Source: Linnemannia elongata (Eukaryota > Mortierellomycota > Mortierellomycetes > Mortierellales > Mortierellaceae). From it: a stretch of DNA of 64,000 bases. A program made the translations under genes and the position numbers. The notes under the pieces were generated by a model. It did not search any database, was not told where the DNA came from, and was given only the letters and a program-made list of their open reading frames with translations. Positions 1 through 11,182 of the stretch are shown piece by piece. Position 1 is the first letter of the stretch; every line of letters begins with the position of its first letter. Where the stretch lies: NCBI GenBank assembly GCA_036320915.1, contig JAXBDG010000020.1:62001-126000 (forward strand), given 5' to 3'.

Positions 1-162
1 CATATCTAAACACAACACATCAAACAAATAAACGGCAAAAAGGGGTTAGTTTAGCTTACACCAATCGACAGTCGAGGATGGGGTCGGTGGTCTGAATTCT
101 CCAAATCAAGCCATCTCCTCTCCTGTGCAGACACAAAGCAATATGCATCAAGAGAAAGGAAC

Positions 163-1236
163 TTACTTGACGACAGGTTTGTCAGGAAGAGAGTACATGT
201 AAGTGGCACCGAGGACGAGGACAGTGCCAAACATGAAAATAGTACCAATCTGGGATCCAAAGAGCGCCACACTGGCAATCGCACTGATCACAATCGAGAT
301 ACTCGTTGCAAACCCCTTCAAGATATTATCGGCGTACTTCACGACAACAGCGACAATAAGACCTCCGGCCGACTGGCAGGCAATGGCGGTGATGACCAGC
401 ATGTCGTACCCTGCAAAGAATCCCTGCTCCGTGACGCCCTCGCCATCCTTGAGGTAGACTGCGAGCAAAGAAAAGGGCAGCGAAAAGAACGAGAGCTGGA
501 TATTCCTGAGCCAGATAGATCCCTGAGTGTTCTTCAAGATCTTTTCAAAATAGACTCCAGCAAGACCAGAGAGAATGCAGGCAATCAAGACAGCCATCAG
601 ACCAACAACAAACTCGGGACGATCGTTTGAAGAACCAACCTCTGCAGTATTACCCCTTTGTGCATCAAGCAAATCACCGAGAGCCGAGGCGGATGAGGTA
701 GGGTCAATGGGGTCTGGTTTGGCTGCATGTTTGTTCCTGTGGTTCGACTCTTCCAGCGAGACGAGTGCGATTCCTGCGGTGAGCATGACCAGAGAGGCCC
801 ACTTGAGGAGGGGCAGGGACCGGTTGAGGAGGATGACTGAGAAGAGGGCGGTAGTAAGGATCTTGAGCTGATAAGTCACCTGGAAGGTCGAGGGGTCGAG
901 CGCATGGGAGGCGACATACTGGAGATTGTTCTGGATAGCGTAGAGCATGGCGGGGACGGCAAGCTTCCAGGCGTCACCACCAAAGACATCATTGAGAAAG
1001 TCCTGAGGGTAGAAGCGACCAGTGTCCTTGATGGTCTCACGGATGGTCATGATTGTGCAGACGATCAGCTTGACGATTTCGTTGATGAAGACGGCTGTGG
1101 AAGAGTAAAAGACTTTGCGACCGGGGCCCTGGGCAAGGGCCATGACGATGATGAGGCATGAGTTTTGGACGGCGAGGACGATGAGGGAGATGTACTTGAG
1201 CGGGATCCCGCCGATCGACGGCACGATGGATGACAT
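163..1236 (-). CDS. Golgi nucleotide-sugar transporter (SLC35A family, UDP-galactose/UDP-GlcNAc type)
   Basis: Encodes 357 aa in one exon. It belongs to the Nuc_sug_transp family, multi-pass Golgi antiporters that exchange a cytosolic nucleotide sugar for lumenal nucleoside monophosphate to feed glycosylation. About ten hydrophobic segments are visible. The family core is clear: IQNNLQYVASHALDPSTFQ followed by VTYQLKILTTALFS, which matches SLC35A2/A3. A charged, Ser-rich cytoplasmic loop (about residues 165-205) separates the two halves, as is usual. The start is the ATG at the family N-terminus (MSSIVPSIGG); longer upstream frames are low-complexity 5' leader. The last codons overlap a good GTAAGT donor (see findings), so a second, longer C-terminus is possible. 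Substrate cannot be fixed from sequence. Family assignment is secure. Confidence 0.9.
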   Translation of the reverse strand: MSSIVPSIGGIPLKYISLIVLAVQNSCLIIVMALAQGPGRKVFYSSTAVFINEIVKLIVCTIMTIRETIKDTGRFYPQDFLNDVFGGDAWKLAVPAMLYAIQNNLQYVASHALDPSTFQVTYQLKILTTALFSVILLNRSLPLLKWASLVMLTAGIALVSLEESNHRNKHAAKPDPIDPTSSASALGDLLDAQRGNTAEVGSSNDRPEFVVGLMAVLIACILSGLAGVYFEKILKNTQGSIWLRNIQLSFFSLPFSLLAVYLKDGEGVTEQGFFAGYDMLVITAIACQSAGGLIVAVVVKYADNILKGFATSISIVISAIASVALFGSQIGTIFMFGTVLVLGATYMYSLPDKPVVK

Positions 1237-4104
1237 TTGATCCTTGGTATGTGTGTATTTGTTGTCTGCAAGCAGGCTTGGTGTGTTCTCTTGTCCTGCT
1301 GTGGTCCTGTTGACGTTTGTTGAAGTATGAGTGGAGTGAAGGACAAAATAGGGAGGGGGGGTGAGGCAGAAAGTGGGTGATGAAATGAGAGGAGGCGGAT
1401 GATGATGAGAGAGAGAGAGAGAGAGAGAGAGGAAGAGAGAAGACAGGAAGGAAAAGAAAGAAGAGAATGAGAGGGAGGAAAAGAAGGAAGAAAAAAATAG
1501 GGAGGGAGGGAGGAAGGGAGTAAGTTTGGGCTGGACACACTGACAAAAAATGTTGCTGCTGCTCCTTTTCCCTTCTCTTTGCTGCTGCTGCTCACTCCTC
1601 TTCCACTCTACTCTTGGAACTTTAATAAGGGGGAGAGAGGAGAAGTAGACACAGTCGTTCAAAAGGAGAACAACCACTTTCCTCCTCCCTATTGCTCCAC
1701 TGCTCTCTCTTTCTCTCTCTCTCTCTTTCATCTATCTCTCCGAATTGAACTCGCCGATGAAGAGGACAACAACATTAATAACAACACCTGCTGCCGCTGC
1801 TATGCAACCCCTGGACTCTTGTTCGGATATACCTTCCTATCTCTATTCCATCGACCCATGAGGCTTCTACTCTACGCCTTGTAGAAAGGCAGCAACAATA
1901 ACAACAACAACTACGACGCCAAACAAGAGACAAGGTCTCGGTGGGATGTATTTTTACTCTTACTCAGCTTACACCTATTCGGCCTTGCTCACTTTTTTAC
2001 TGTCCCCACCGCCATCATCTTCTTTGTCGTACATTCTCTCAGGTTCAATTGCTATTTACTCCGAGGGTTCAATTGTCCAATCGTGCAAAAAGGCACTATC
2101 AAAAGGGGAAGGAAGCACAAAAATATACATCCATGCCAGAGGGATGGACACAGAATGGAATATCGACAGGTAGGGCTAGGCTAGAAAATGAGAACCAAGA
2201 TCAAGACATTCCCCTCCCTCCCTCCCTCCTCTTTCTACTCCTTGTGATTCACGTTCCTCTCTCATTCACCCAGCAAGTATGGGCGGGTATACACAGTCAG
2301 AACATCAACTGCACAATCTATCTTTATCTCTCCAGCCCCTGCACATATACAGGAGGGGCGGTGCCACTTTTTTTTAACCTTTTTATCGCCCCCTGTTGCT
2401 GTCCAGCGGGAGATCGACTTTTTTTCTTCTGTCCTGACCATAGAGTGAACGACAAACAACCCTGCCTTTGCCTGCGCACGTTTTTTTTTTTTTTTGCCTC
2501 TTTTTCTATTTTTACATTCGGTTTGATGAGCACAGCCGCTCGATGCCCATCCAAAACACGTCTCTGTAGATGAAGGTGTTGTATGAACTGTGTTTTTCAG
2601 GTACCGATTTTTTTCTCCAATTAAAATGATCAAATCAACAACGATCAAAAAAAGACCCGACAATTGGACGATTTAAGTCATCTTATCTGATCGAACTAAC
2701 ACCAACAAGAGACAACCAAGCCATTTTGTACTTGTTTTGCCTGCTCGCGAGCTTACTACTTTGCAAAACTACTCAACGCAGCAAGTCAGCAAGAATGAAA
2801 TTTGCACACTCGCTGAACAACGTACAATTAGTACTGACTGAACCATTCCCCATTGTTTTGGCTCAGTTCAATTGTTGTTGAACGTGGATATGGCTGATGT
2901 TCCTCTCAGTTCGAAAAAAAAAAGAAAAAAAAAACGTTTTAAAAATAACATGGGCGTAAAAGAAAAATCACTCTTTGCGTTCCTCTCTGCTGCCCACTTG
3001 TGCTTTTCTTTCACAAGGGAATGCACCTCTTCATTTAAGTGAATTTGCTTCTTCTGAACACAAAGCGGCGTATAGCTTTAGTCTCGTAGGACATACAAAA
3101 ATAAACACAAACGTGCCAGGTGGACGAATGTCTTGCTTTGTATAAGTGTGGGTGTCTTCAACCTTCAGACAAACACGACAACGACGAGGGGGATAAAAAA
3201 TGATATTTCAATGGGCGGCATACGCTGGCGAAAAAGAAAGCAGTGTTTGAACATGAGATTGGTAAGACTATGGTTCGTTCCTTTCCTTTTCTTCTTCTCC
3301 ATCTGAGCTGCAACTCAATTATCCCCTTATCCCCCTTCATCTGAGCCATGTCCTCTTCTTTCGTCCTCCATTGGATGTTTGCGCCTTATTTACATGAAAG
3401 AGGAAGTGAAACGAGATAAAAAGACAATAATAACACATGAAGTATGAACTCTCTAGGCATTCTGTCAACTCATGAACACTAACCTTACTTGACTAAAGCC
3501 CTGTATTCTATCGAGGTCAACAGACAGGAACATATCCCAGGTTCATGCAAAAAGTGTAAAATTGATGCGGGGTCCCACCGTTTGGTCTTCAAGAGGGAAA
3601 GATTTTCTATTTGCATTTTCACTCTCTTTCTCTCTCTCTCTCCCGAGAATGAAGGAGAGATACAGAGCAGAGCACCATTGAGTATGATCGTCCTCGTTTT
3701 TTTGTTTTGTTTTTGTTTTTCTCATGACCTTTCATTGTTCAACCGTTATCGTCTTCTTTTTCCTTTTCTTCCCTTCACCCTCATTCTCCTTGACTCAATC
3801 CACTCCTCTGTCTTCTACCCCCGACCTGGTCTCAAACAGATCCCCTCTCCCTCCCGCCCCCCCCCTCTCTCTCTCCCTCTCTCAGCTTAACGACCCCTCC
3901 CATTTCTTCGTCTCACTCAATAAACCTCCTTCACTGCATATATATAACCACCAAACCGTTCACTCATTCCAACTCATTCCCCATTCCTCCTCCATCCTGT
4001 CGTCCTCAAACATCTCTGCATCTGCTTCAGCATCTGCACACTCCCTCTTCGGTCAACCCCTCGACGAACAGCAACTCCACAAACAACCTCAAAACAGCTA
4101 CAAC
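1237..4104. other. Divergent intergenic region, transporter / glucanase
   Basis: About 2.9 kb between two divergent genes. Next to the transporter it is purine-rich on the plus strand, with a (GA)n run near 1407-1431, which is a CT-rich 5' leader for the minus-strand gene. Poly-T runs lie near 2370 and 2481. Next to the glucanase it is pyrimidine-rich with a TATA element near 3938. I see no convincing gene; the ORFs here are low-complexity. Confidence 0.6.
3938..3947 (+). promoter_or_regulatory. TATA element of the exo-beta-1,3-glucanase gene
   Basis: An ATATATATAA stretch sits about 158 bp before the ATG at 4105, inside a CT-rich region. It supports transcription starting downstream of 3950. 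This argues against the longer reading frame that opens at 3724 and supports the start used here. Confidence 0.5.
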
Positions 4105-5369
4105 ATGAGTGCTGCTTCTAAACACGACAACAACAATCGCTCGTGTCTGAGCCGCCACAAGTGGAAAATCTCCATCCTCGCCTTTATTCTCATCGCCGTT
4201 GCCGTTGCGGTGCCCCTGGCGATCCTCAAACCTTGGGATAAAAACTCCTCCAACTCTTCTTCCAACAACAGTCATAACGGAAACAATCAACCCACGGGTC
4301 CTGTTACGCCTACCAACCCTGGACCTATCCCTCCTACTACCCCTGTCCTCCCCTCCAAAAACGACACTGCTCGCCCTAATGCCTACACACCTCCTCTCAA
4401 CGAGCCCTTTGACTATGCCACTGGAAAGATGAAGATGCGTGGTGTCAATCTCGGAGGCTGGTTGGTCCTTGAGCCTTTCATCTCCCCCTCACTCTTTGAG
4501 CCTTATATCAAGCAAGGTGTTATTGATGAGTGGACGCTCTGTAAGTTGTTAGGGCCCGAGAAGGCCAAGGCCCACCTCGAGGCTCATTACTCTAGCTGGG
4601 TCACTGAGGACACTTTTAGCCGTCTTCAGGGTATGGGTATTAACCATGTCCGCATCCCCATTGGTTTCTGGGCCTTGGGCGGTTTGACTGCCGACGAGCC
4701 CTATGTCCCCACTCTCTCGTGGACGTACCTCCTTCGCGGTATCGAGTGGGCCCGCAAGTACGGCATCCGTGTCATGGTCGAGCTCCACGCTGCCCCCGGT
4801 TCCCAGAACGGCTGGAACCACTCTGGCAGACTGGGTGCCATCAACTGGATCAACGGAACCGAGGGTATCGCCAACGCCCAGCGTACTCTTCCTTACCTCC
4901 AGCAGTTGGCCACCTTCTTTTCCGGCCCTGATTACGCCCATGTTGCGCCCATCATGGGTCTTTTGAACGAGCCCGCTGCCCATTTAATTGGTGTTGACCC
5001 CGTCAAGACCTGGTACACTCAGGCCATGAGCGTTGTTCGTGCTGCTACTGGTGCTGGTGAGGGCAAGGGACCCTGGGCAATTATTCACGACGGCATGGTT
5101 GGCCTCAACGCCTGGGCTGGCTTCTTACCCAGTGGCGACCGTGTCATGCTCGGTACGTGCTATTTGCTTGGTTGTTATTTATATCTGAAATCTATTGGGC
5201 AGTTTCGGAAAATTTCCATGTAAGGGAATTATTGATAATTTTACACGGTGTGAGTCCACCAAAAATCTTTTCCGAAACTGCCTATTAGCAATATTAGCAC
5301 CCACCCACACACGGTTCCATTCTCGGTAAACCCTGAACCTAACAATACCCTGTGTTTATTTCTTTGTTC

Positions 5370-5401
<32 letters not shown>

Positions 5402-5891
5402 AGACACTCACCAGTATATCATGTTCAACGATGACCTAATGCGCATGAATCAAACCACCCAGCTCAAGTTCGCCTGCGAGACCTGGGGTGGATCGATGAT
5501 TACAAGTACCAAGGAATTCGGCCCTACTATGGTCGGCGAGTTCTCAGTCGCAGTCAATGATTGCGCAACGTACCTCAACGGAATCGGAGCCGGCTACCGT
5601 TGGGACGGAACTTACAACGGTGCCCCTCCCAAATCACCCAATAGCACCTGTACCAACGAGAACAATGCCTCGACCTACACGCCCGAGTACAAAAAATTCT
5701 TGTCCAACTACTTCCTGGCCCAAATTGAAGCCTTTGAGCAAGGCGCTGGTTGGTTCTATTGGAACTTCAAGACCGAAAATAACCCGTTGTGGTCGTACTT
5801 TGCTGGTGTTGAGGGTGGGTGGATTCCAAAGGATGTAAATAACCATGGCGCATCGTATTGTGCCTCTGCTGGATATAAGTTCAGCGGATAA
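4105..5891 (+). CDS. Exo-beta-1,3-glucanase, GH5 subfamily 9, type II membrane-anchored
   Basis: Two exons (4105-5152, 5404-5891) give 511 aa. It hydrolyses beta-1,3-glucan from chain ends during cell-wall remodelling. The N-terminus is cytosolic and basic, then one membrane anchor (about residues 20-41), a Ser/Asn/Pro linker to about 100, and the GH5 barrel. The MRGVNLGGWLVLEPFI motif opens the catalytic domain. The acid/base is Glu289 in LLNEPAAH and the nucleophile Glu395 in VGEFSVAVNDC. The splice joins ATGCTCG to ACACTCACC, restoring the family's DTHQYIMF. A signal-anchor rather than a cleaved signal peptide resembles the yeast-type anchored exoglucanases. The 251-bp intron carries a short inverted-repeat element and ends in a (CT)n acceptor tract. 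ATG choice: first ATG after the TATA box, giving the anchor topology. Confidence 0.92.
5198..5282. mobile_element. Small MITE-like inverted-repeat element in the glucanase intron
   Basis: Two perfect 15-bp inverted repeats (GGCAGTTTCGGAAAA at the left, its complement at the right) bound an 85-bp unit wholly inside the intron. TATT occurs on both sides, offset by one G on the left, and could be an imperfect target duplication. There is no coding capacity. Seen directly; the MITE interpretation is inference. Confidence 0.55.
5375..5402 (+). repeat. (CT)n run at the glucanase 3' splice site
   Basis: A dinucleotide run of about 28 bases directly precedes the intron's AG (5402-5403) and acts as its polypyrimidine tract. 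Confidence 0.8.
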
Positions 5892-6822
5892 AAAAAAATG
5901 CTACGCTTTTTCTTCATCCTTTTTTATTATATTGCTTTTGCCCCTCACATATAGACTTTTGTTGTTTCTTTTTAACGCGATACCATAGTTAAATAAATAT
6001 CTTCGCAACACGCGTTTTTTCTTTAATCTTACATACACCTGTTACCAACAGTTATGTACCTTGAAAACTGAAAATGTCAGCAGTAAGTCATCGGGATTCA
6101 GGGGATATCAGTCGTTCAACAACAGAAACATGTACTGATCAGAGGTAGCCCCCTTCTCGTAACAAAGCAGATGTGTTTGGCGCGGGTTCCTTTTTTTTTT
6201 TTTCCTTTCACTCCCACAGACTAAAATAACTCGGAGACCTGCTTGTCTGCAAGTGGGCGTACCCCCACTCGGATTCATGATATGGCATAATCCAGATAAA
6301 TAACTGTCCATCTGCCGTTGTCCGCAAGTACCCTACTTAACCACACATACACTCCTAAAAAATGGCCGAAAAATAGAAGGCACTCTGAACGAGACTTGTG
6401 CTCTGTAGGGCTGATGTCGAACCCGCGGACTCTTTTTTTTTTTTAACATTGGTCGAAATGAACAAATTCTTGTTGACAAATTGGATCCTTGATACGTGAA
6501 GGGACTCCTCTGAGCTATTGACTATCTCGTTCGTATGTGAACACTTGGGATTTCACTTTCAAACGTCATAGATAACAATAACACCTCTCCTCCGAGAAGG
6601 TGCGCGTTGCGGATGAAAAGTGATAACCCATATTCTTGTGTGGCTTTCCCCTCTCGAAAAAAAAATTCCGTAGTTGGAACAACGTAGCGCAGTAGTGCAG
6701 AAATAGTAGCATCTGAGGGCATGAAATAAAAAAACGTGTGCCGGGCTCGAAACCTGCACCTCAAAACACTCCCAAGGTTTTTTTTTTTTATTTTTTTTTT
6801 ATTTCGCACAACACGATTTTTT
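5892..6822. other. Convergent intergenic region, glucanase / AcrB-like gene
   Basis: About 930 bp holding the two 3' untranslated regions. It has AT-rich polyadenylation-like sequence after the glucanase (AAATAAATA near 5990), several poly-T runs, and two stretches resembling tRNA B boxes (near 6415 and 6741). No protein-coding gene is visible. Confidence 0.5.
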
Positions 6823-9800
6823 CTATATCTCTGACCGAGCACCAGAAGCACTCGCTGAAGCATGATGCCCATTGTCGCCAGATTGGAGACGCGCCAGAGG
6901 GGGGAGGAGAGGCTTACTCGTAGAAGAGGAAGAAGTCTGCCACAGATCCACGGCTCCCGAGGAAGAAGATGTGGTTCCGTTCCCAGAGGAGAACCAAAAC
7001 GAGTCGCTATAAGTAGGGTCGATTGACATAGGATGATTGAACTGGTGGTGCAGTGGCGCATGATGAAGTCCGTTTCCAATGCTGGCGCCAGAAAGAATCG
7101 ACGACGAGGAGAGCTGGTCCTGCGAGAACGTCAGAGGCGGATGATCATCCTCCTCTCCGTCGCCATCAAGATCAAACTCCCGCTCAAGGCTCTCCCAGAC
7201 CTCCATCTCCTTCTCGACAGCCTCCTTGAGTTGGACATTCTCACCCTTCAGTTCTTGAATTAAAGCATCCAGATCTTGGATCTTTCCATTCTTCTTCTGA
7301 ACATCCTCCTCGAGTGCTGCGACTTTGAGCGTCGCCTCGCGGTCCTTGTCCTTATTGGCCTTGGCAGCGACCTTCCAGACAATCTGCTGCTGTTCCAAAC
7401 GCTGAAGCCGCAACTGCAACGGTGCAATCTCACTCTCCTGAAGCTGGTTCGTCTGGTGCACCCAGTCTGCTCGATCCCCCTCCAACCGCTTCATCTCGGC
7501 CTGCAGCCTCTGGCATTCCGCCTTGAGGGGGGCAATCTCTGTCTTGAGGGTCGATTGCGCAGCCTGAACATCCAACTCCAGCGTTCGGATCACATCAACA
7601 ATATCCTCAAGCGACTGCTGGTTCGAAACCGTCGTCTCCTTGACCTCCCGCAACTCATCCTGCAGCGTCACAGTATGAGCATTCGTCTGCTTGATCGACT
7701 CCTGGAGGAACGACAGTTTCTGCCGTCGCTTTTGGTCCTGGAGTGCGGCTTTTGCCTGCCCGCGTCCAATCCCTTCCAGCTCTTGACGGAGGAGGGCTTC
7801 AGATTTGCTTTGGTCCCGCTTGAGCTTCTTGATGGTCGCTCGGGTGGCTGCGGCAGTGTCGACAGATGCCTGGATCGAGGCCTGGAGTTGTTCCAGAAGC
7901 AGTTGGTTCGCGTTCTTTTGTTCCATGCGTGAGGAGGCAATTTTGTCGGAGAATGGTAAGGAGTCTGCAGAGCGCGTCGACTGAGAAAGGGAGGCGAGCG
8001 CGTCAGTAGCAGCGGTTGCCAAGGCGGGCAACGCAGAGCCGACTGTCGAAGAAGTGCTGGTAGCCTTGGATTTGCCACCATCTCCTCCTGATCCTGCTCC
8101 TGCCCTGTCGTTAGTGCTGTTGCTATTGTTGTCCCGTTGCGCCTTTTGATTCCGTTTGCTCTTGCGGTTCTTGGGGTTCTTTGGTGCAAGGTCGATGGGC
8201 TTGGCGGGTTTCTCGAAAGTGGTCGTCGGTATTGGTGTCCCAGCTGTTGTTAGGGAAGAGCAGGTTTCACGTGACAAGTCAACAAGAGGAGAGAGTGGAC
8301 AAAAGAGAAAAAAAAATTAATAAACGAGTCATTCTGCATGTTGCTGCGGGAGGGACGGAGGGAACGGTTGGACCAGCAAAAACGGAAAAAACAGACAAAC
8401 AGGAGGAAAGACTTACGTGGTGCGGCGCGGGTGCCAACTCTGGCAATGAAACTCGAGAACCGGTGCACTTTCATTTCGATCTCATAATCTGTCGCCGGCG
8501 TGAGTCCAAAAAGCGTGAAACTCTGCTCGTCCGGGAAATGGTATTGGACTTGCCGCCAGGGGATATAGTTGACATGGATCACAATATCGGATGTCGAGAT
8601 GATCCGCGGTGTTGGTGTTGATGCTGTTAGGTTTAGAGACGGTCGATTTGTTGAGGACGAGGAATTGAAGGAATTGGCGATAGATCCGACCTTGATGGTC
8701 GATAGATCGATCGTGTCGTTTGCTATCCTTGATCCCGTCGTACTCTCCTCCGCTGTTGATGATGATGATGAAGAAGATGATGATATTGATGAAGCGTTTT
8801 TGGAATCCTGTGCTGAGAGTTGTTGCTCCGGTACAGGGGGCTCCGATAGTGCGTTGAGGCAAAATGACACCGTGAAGGGCGTAATCTCTGTAATGCACAG
8901 TTCAAAGCGCAAGTTGCTATTGTCCGTCGCTTGGTTTGTTGCTCTTCGACTTGTCGATCTAAAAGATGGACAGAAAACATTGATGAGTTTTAGGTAGCAA
9001 AACCCGCTCTGACGCTCACGTAACAACGTGTTTGCTTTAACAAAAAAAAAATGCAAAAAAAATGATGGGGCTTGGCCTGAGTACTGTACCTGAACGAGAC
9101 GGGTCCTTCTTTTTGAGCGCCCACATAGTTGAGATATCGCCCCTGGATCTGATCCGGCTCTGCGCTGTGGAGCATGACATCGACCAACTCGGACATGAGA
9201 ATGTAGAGTCCAAATCCAACAGTGTGAACAGGGATGACTTTGTAAGGTGTTAGATCCAGGATCGAGGCCGACGAGATATCTCTCCTGTAAATATCGACCA
9301 GTCCAAAGAGGAACCAGAGGAGACAAGACACTGAGTCGCCAAAGACAAGTCCACGGGTCAGGTTGATGACATAAAAGTAGACGAGGATATTGGCGACGGT
9401 TGGAAGGAATCCGAGTCGATCCTGATGCAGAAAGAGTTGTCCGACGAGCAGATCGAGCATGCCCAAGAAAGACGTCAGTCCAAGTCCGTGTTTGATCGAG
9501 GTTTGGAAGGCTCTTCGCAGAGCGACGATGGACTGGACACAGAACCCGATCCATTCAAGGCGAGTCGGGAGGGAGGTGATCTGGCCGTTGAGGGCAAACA
9601 TGACCACGTAGAAGGCGACGAGGTCAAACAGCTTGTGGTGCATCGAGAAGAACAGTTTGAGGTGGTCCTGGAAGCGGGTGGTCAGGGCTGCGGGCCATGG
9701 GGTCGAGGAGGAGGATCCTGACTGCTCTGAATCCAAACTTGCTCCTGCTCCAGTTGCTCCACTTGCTGTTGCTGTTCCTTCAGATCGAGAAGAGCCTTGG

Positions 9801-9913
9801 TCAGAAGAGTGTTGCTGTAGCTGTTGTTCAATTGTAAGTTTTTCGATGGTTCTTGGTCCTTGCGCTGGTCCTTTTTGTGGTAGGTGTTCGGTCAGGAGTT
9901 GGTCCGATTCCAT
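6823..9913 (-). CDS. acrB: AcrB-like membrane protein with FN3-like and coiled-coil regions
   Basis: Three exons (9090-9913, 8417-8958, 6823-8243) give 928 aa, all junctions in phase. Several hydrophobic segments lie at about residues 75-250. Exon 2 carries a fibronectin-III-like stretch ending FTLFGLTPATDYEIEMKV (to about 450). A low-complexity basic linker follows, then a long coiled coil (about 560-800) and a Ser-rich tail. This order (membrane segments, then the LTP..Y-E/C type fold, then coiled coil) matches the fungal 'ubiquitination network signalling protein AcrB' family known from Aspergillus nidulans, where it acts with CreB/CreD in carbon and permease regulation. The biochemical role is unknown. 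The minus-strand frame stays open about 280 bp upstream of the ATG, so an earlier 5' exon may be missing. Family call moderately sure. Confidence 0.75.
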
Positions 9914-11182
9914 CGCTGTGAGGTCAGAAGGGACCAGACCCTGTTGGGTCGTAGACCTGTCGTTGACGGCGTGGCCAGAGGAGCTACGAGACTCCTCGAG
10001 GACAGTTTTTAGTGAAGTGGCCGAGGCAGACAGGGCTTTGCGCTTCGTGTTCAGATCCAGGCAATGGATGTTGAATCTGACCAGCTTGTTGATTGTTTGT
10101 TTGTTATTTTTGTTGTTGTTGCGATGCCTTTGATGCTGTTCTCCTGCAGGTGAGTGAATGCTGGATAGAAGAAGAAGAGTGGCGGATTAAGGTTGAGGGA
10201 AGGAGAGGATGATGGCGAAGAAGAGAAGAAAAAGATCCAGAAGAGACGATCTCTGAAAAAAAAAGGAAATAAGGAGAGGCTGGCAAAGTAAAGGTGCAGG
10301 CTGGATTTGGCTGGGTTGGACCCAACGGCTCAGACAGGGAAGGGAAGGGGCACACAACCTTGACACTTTTTGAAGCAGTCACCCTTCATATTGATTTGCA
10401 CGGGGTGTGAAAAGTGAACTATTACGCTATTACACGGCTCCAGCACGGAGGGGGATGATCCTCTGGATAGTATTCTCCCAAGTTGAGTTGTATGGCTGCA
10501 TGCCACAGATATGTGTCGCATTCATTATTGAAGAGCATGCATTCATAACATATATCCAAACTCCTTCGTTCACAAACAGAATGCATTCCCATACACAGAG
10601 AGACACATTCATGACTGTCAATGGCCTGTCTACCATTGGCCATATGGAGAGGGGTAATGCCCCTTGTCCCTGTCATAGTCTGCTTTGACTCTCTCACGAC
10701 ACTTGAAGAGAAGGACAGGAACAATTGGACGCAAGGCAAGTGTGTTACAGACAACAGAGAACAGAGAACAAAAAAGAATAAAAAAAAAAAAAAAAAAGTG
10801 GCGTGAGATTCAAATCCATCGATTTCTCAGGGGCAATTGACTAGAGAGAAAAGAGATGAAAAAGAAGAAAAAACAATCAACCGTTGGAGCTGATATCAGT
10901 GAGTGAACGATCACTGAACTGAGCTGATACATCAATCGACCTCTTTCTCGATGCTGAAAGCGCGCCCTGGGTTGGTTTTGCCCCTGGCTGCTTTTTACCT
11001 GTCTGTCTTCTCGTTCATCTCATTCTTCATAACAAACATTCTCTTCTTTTCTTCTCTCTTCTTTTTTCTTTTCCCTTCCTCTCTCTCTCTCTCTCCCCGC
11101 CTCTCTCTCTCTCTCTCTCACTATCACTCTCCTCTCCTCCCTCCACTCCCTCCTACACCCCGCGAAAAAAAACCAAAAAAGA
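9914..11182. other. Divergent promoter region, AcrB-like gene / MSC7-type ALDH
   Basis: About 1.27 kb between divergent genes. The left part is open in the AcrB frame back to about 10195, with no ATG. A poly-A run lies near 10780-10797, followed by a GATTCAAATCC B-box-like motif. The right part is a strongly CT-rich leader for the ALDH gene. No other gene is supported. Confidence 0.5.

Noticed and set aside
163..1731. A 522-aa version of the nucleotide-sugar transporter with a long N-terminus
   Set aside because: The extra 165 residues are low-complexity Ser/Leu/Phe translated from a CT-rich leader; the family N-terminus starts at the ATG at 1236.
3724..4104. N-terminal extension of the glucanase
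   Set aside because: It lies partly upstream of the TATA element and reads as Ser/Pro-rich leader; the ATG at 4105 gives a normal type II anchor.
6391..6435. tRNA-like GTCGAACCCGCGG followed by a T run
   Set aside because: No A box, no pairing acceptor or T stem; at most a B-box fragment.
7276..7932. A 218-codon plus-strand Leu-rich frame
   Set aside because: It is the antisense of the AcrB coiled-coil exon, where Glu/Gln/Lys codons read as Leu/Phe/Ser on the other strand.
10422..10754. A minus-strand frame with TRGITPLHMANGRQAID, a little like one ankyrin repeat
   Set aside because: Only one weak unit is seen, with no neighbouring repeats or exons, and several overlapping frames are equally open.
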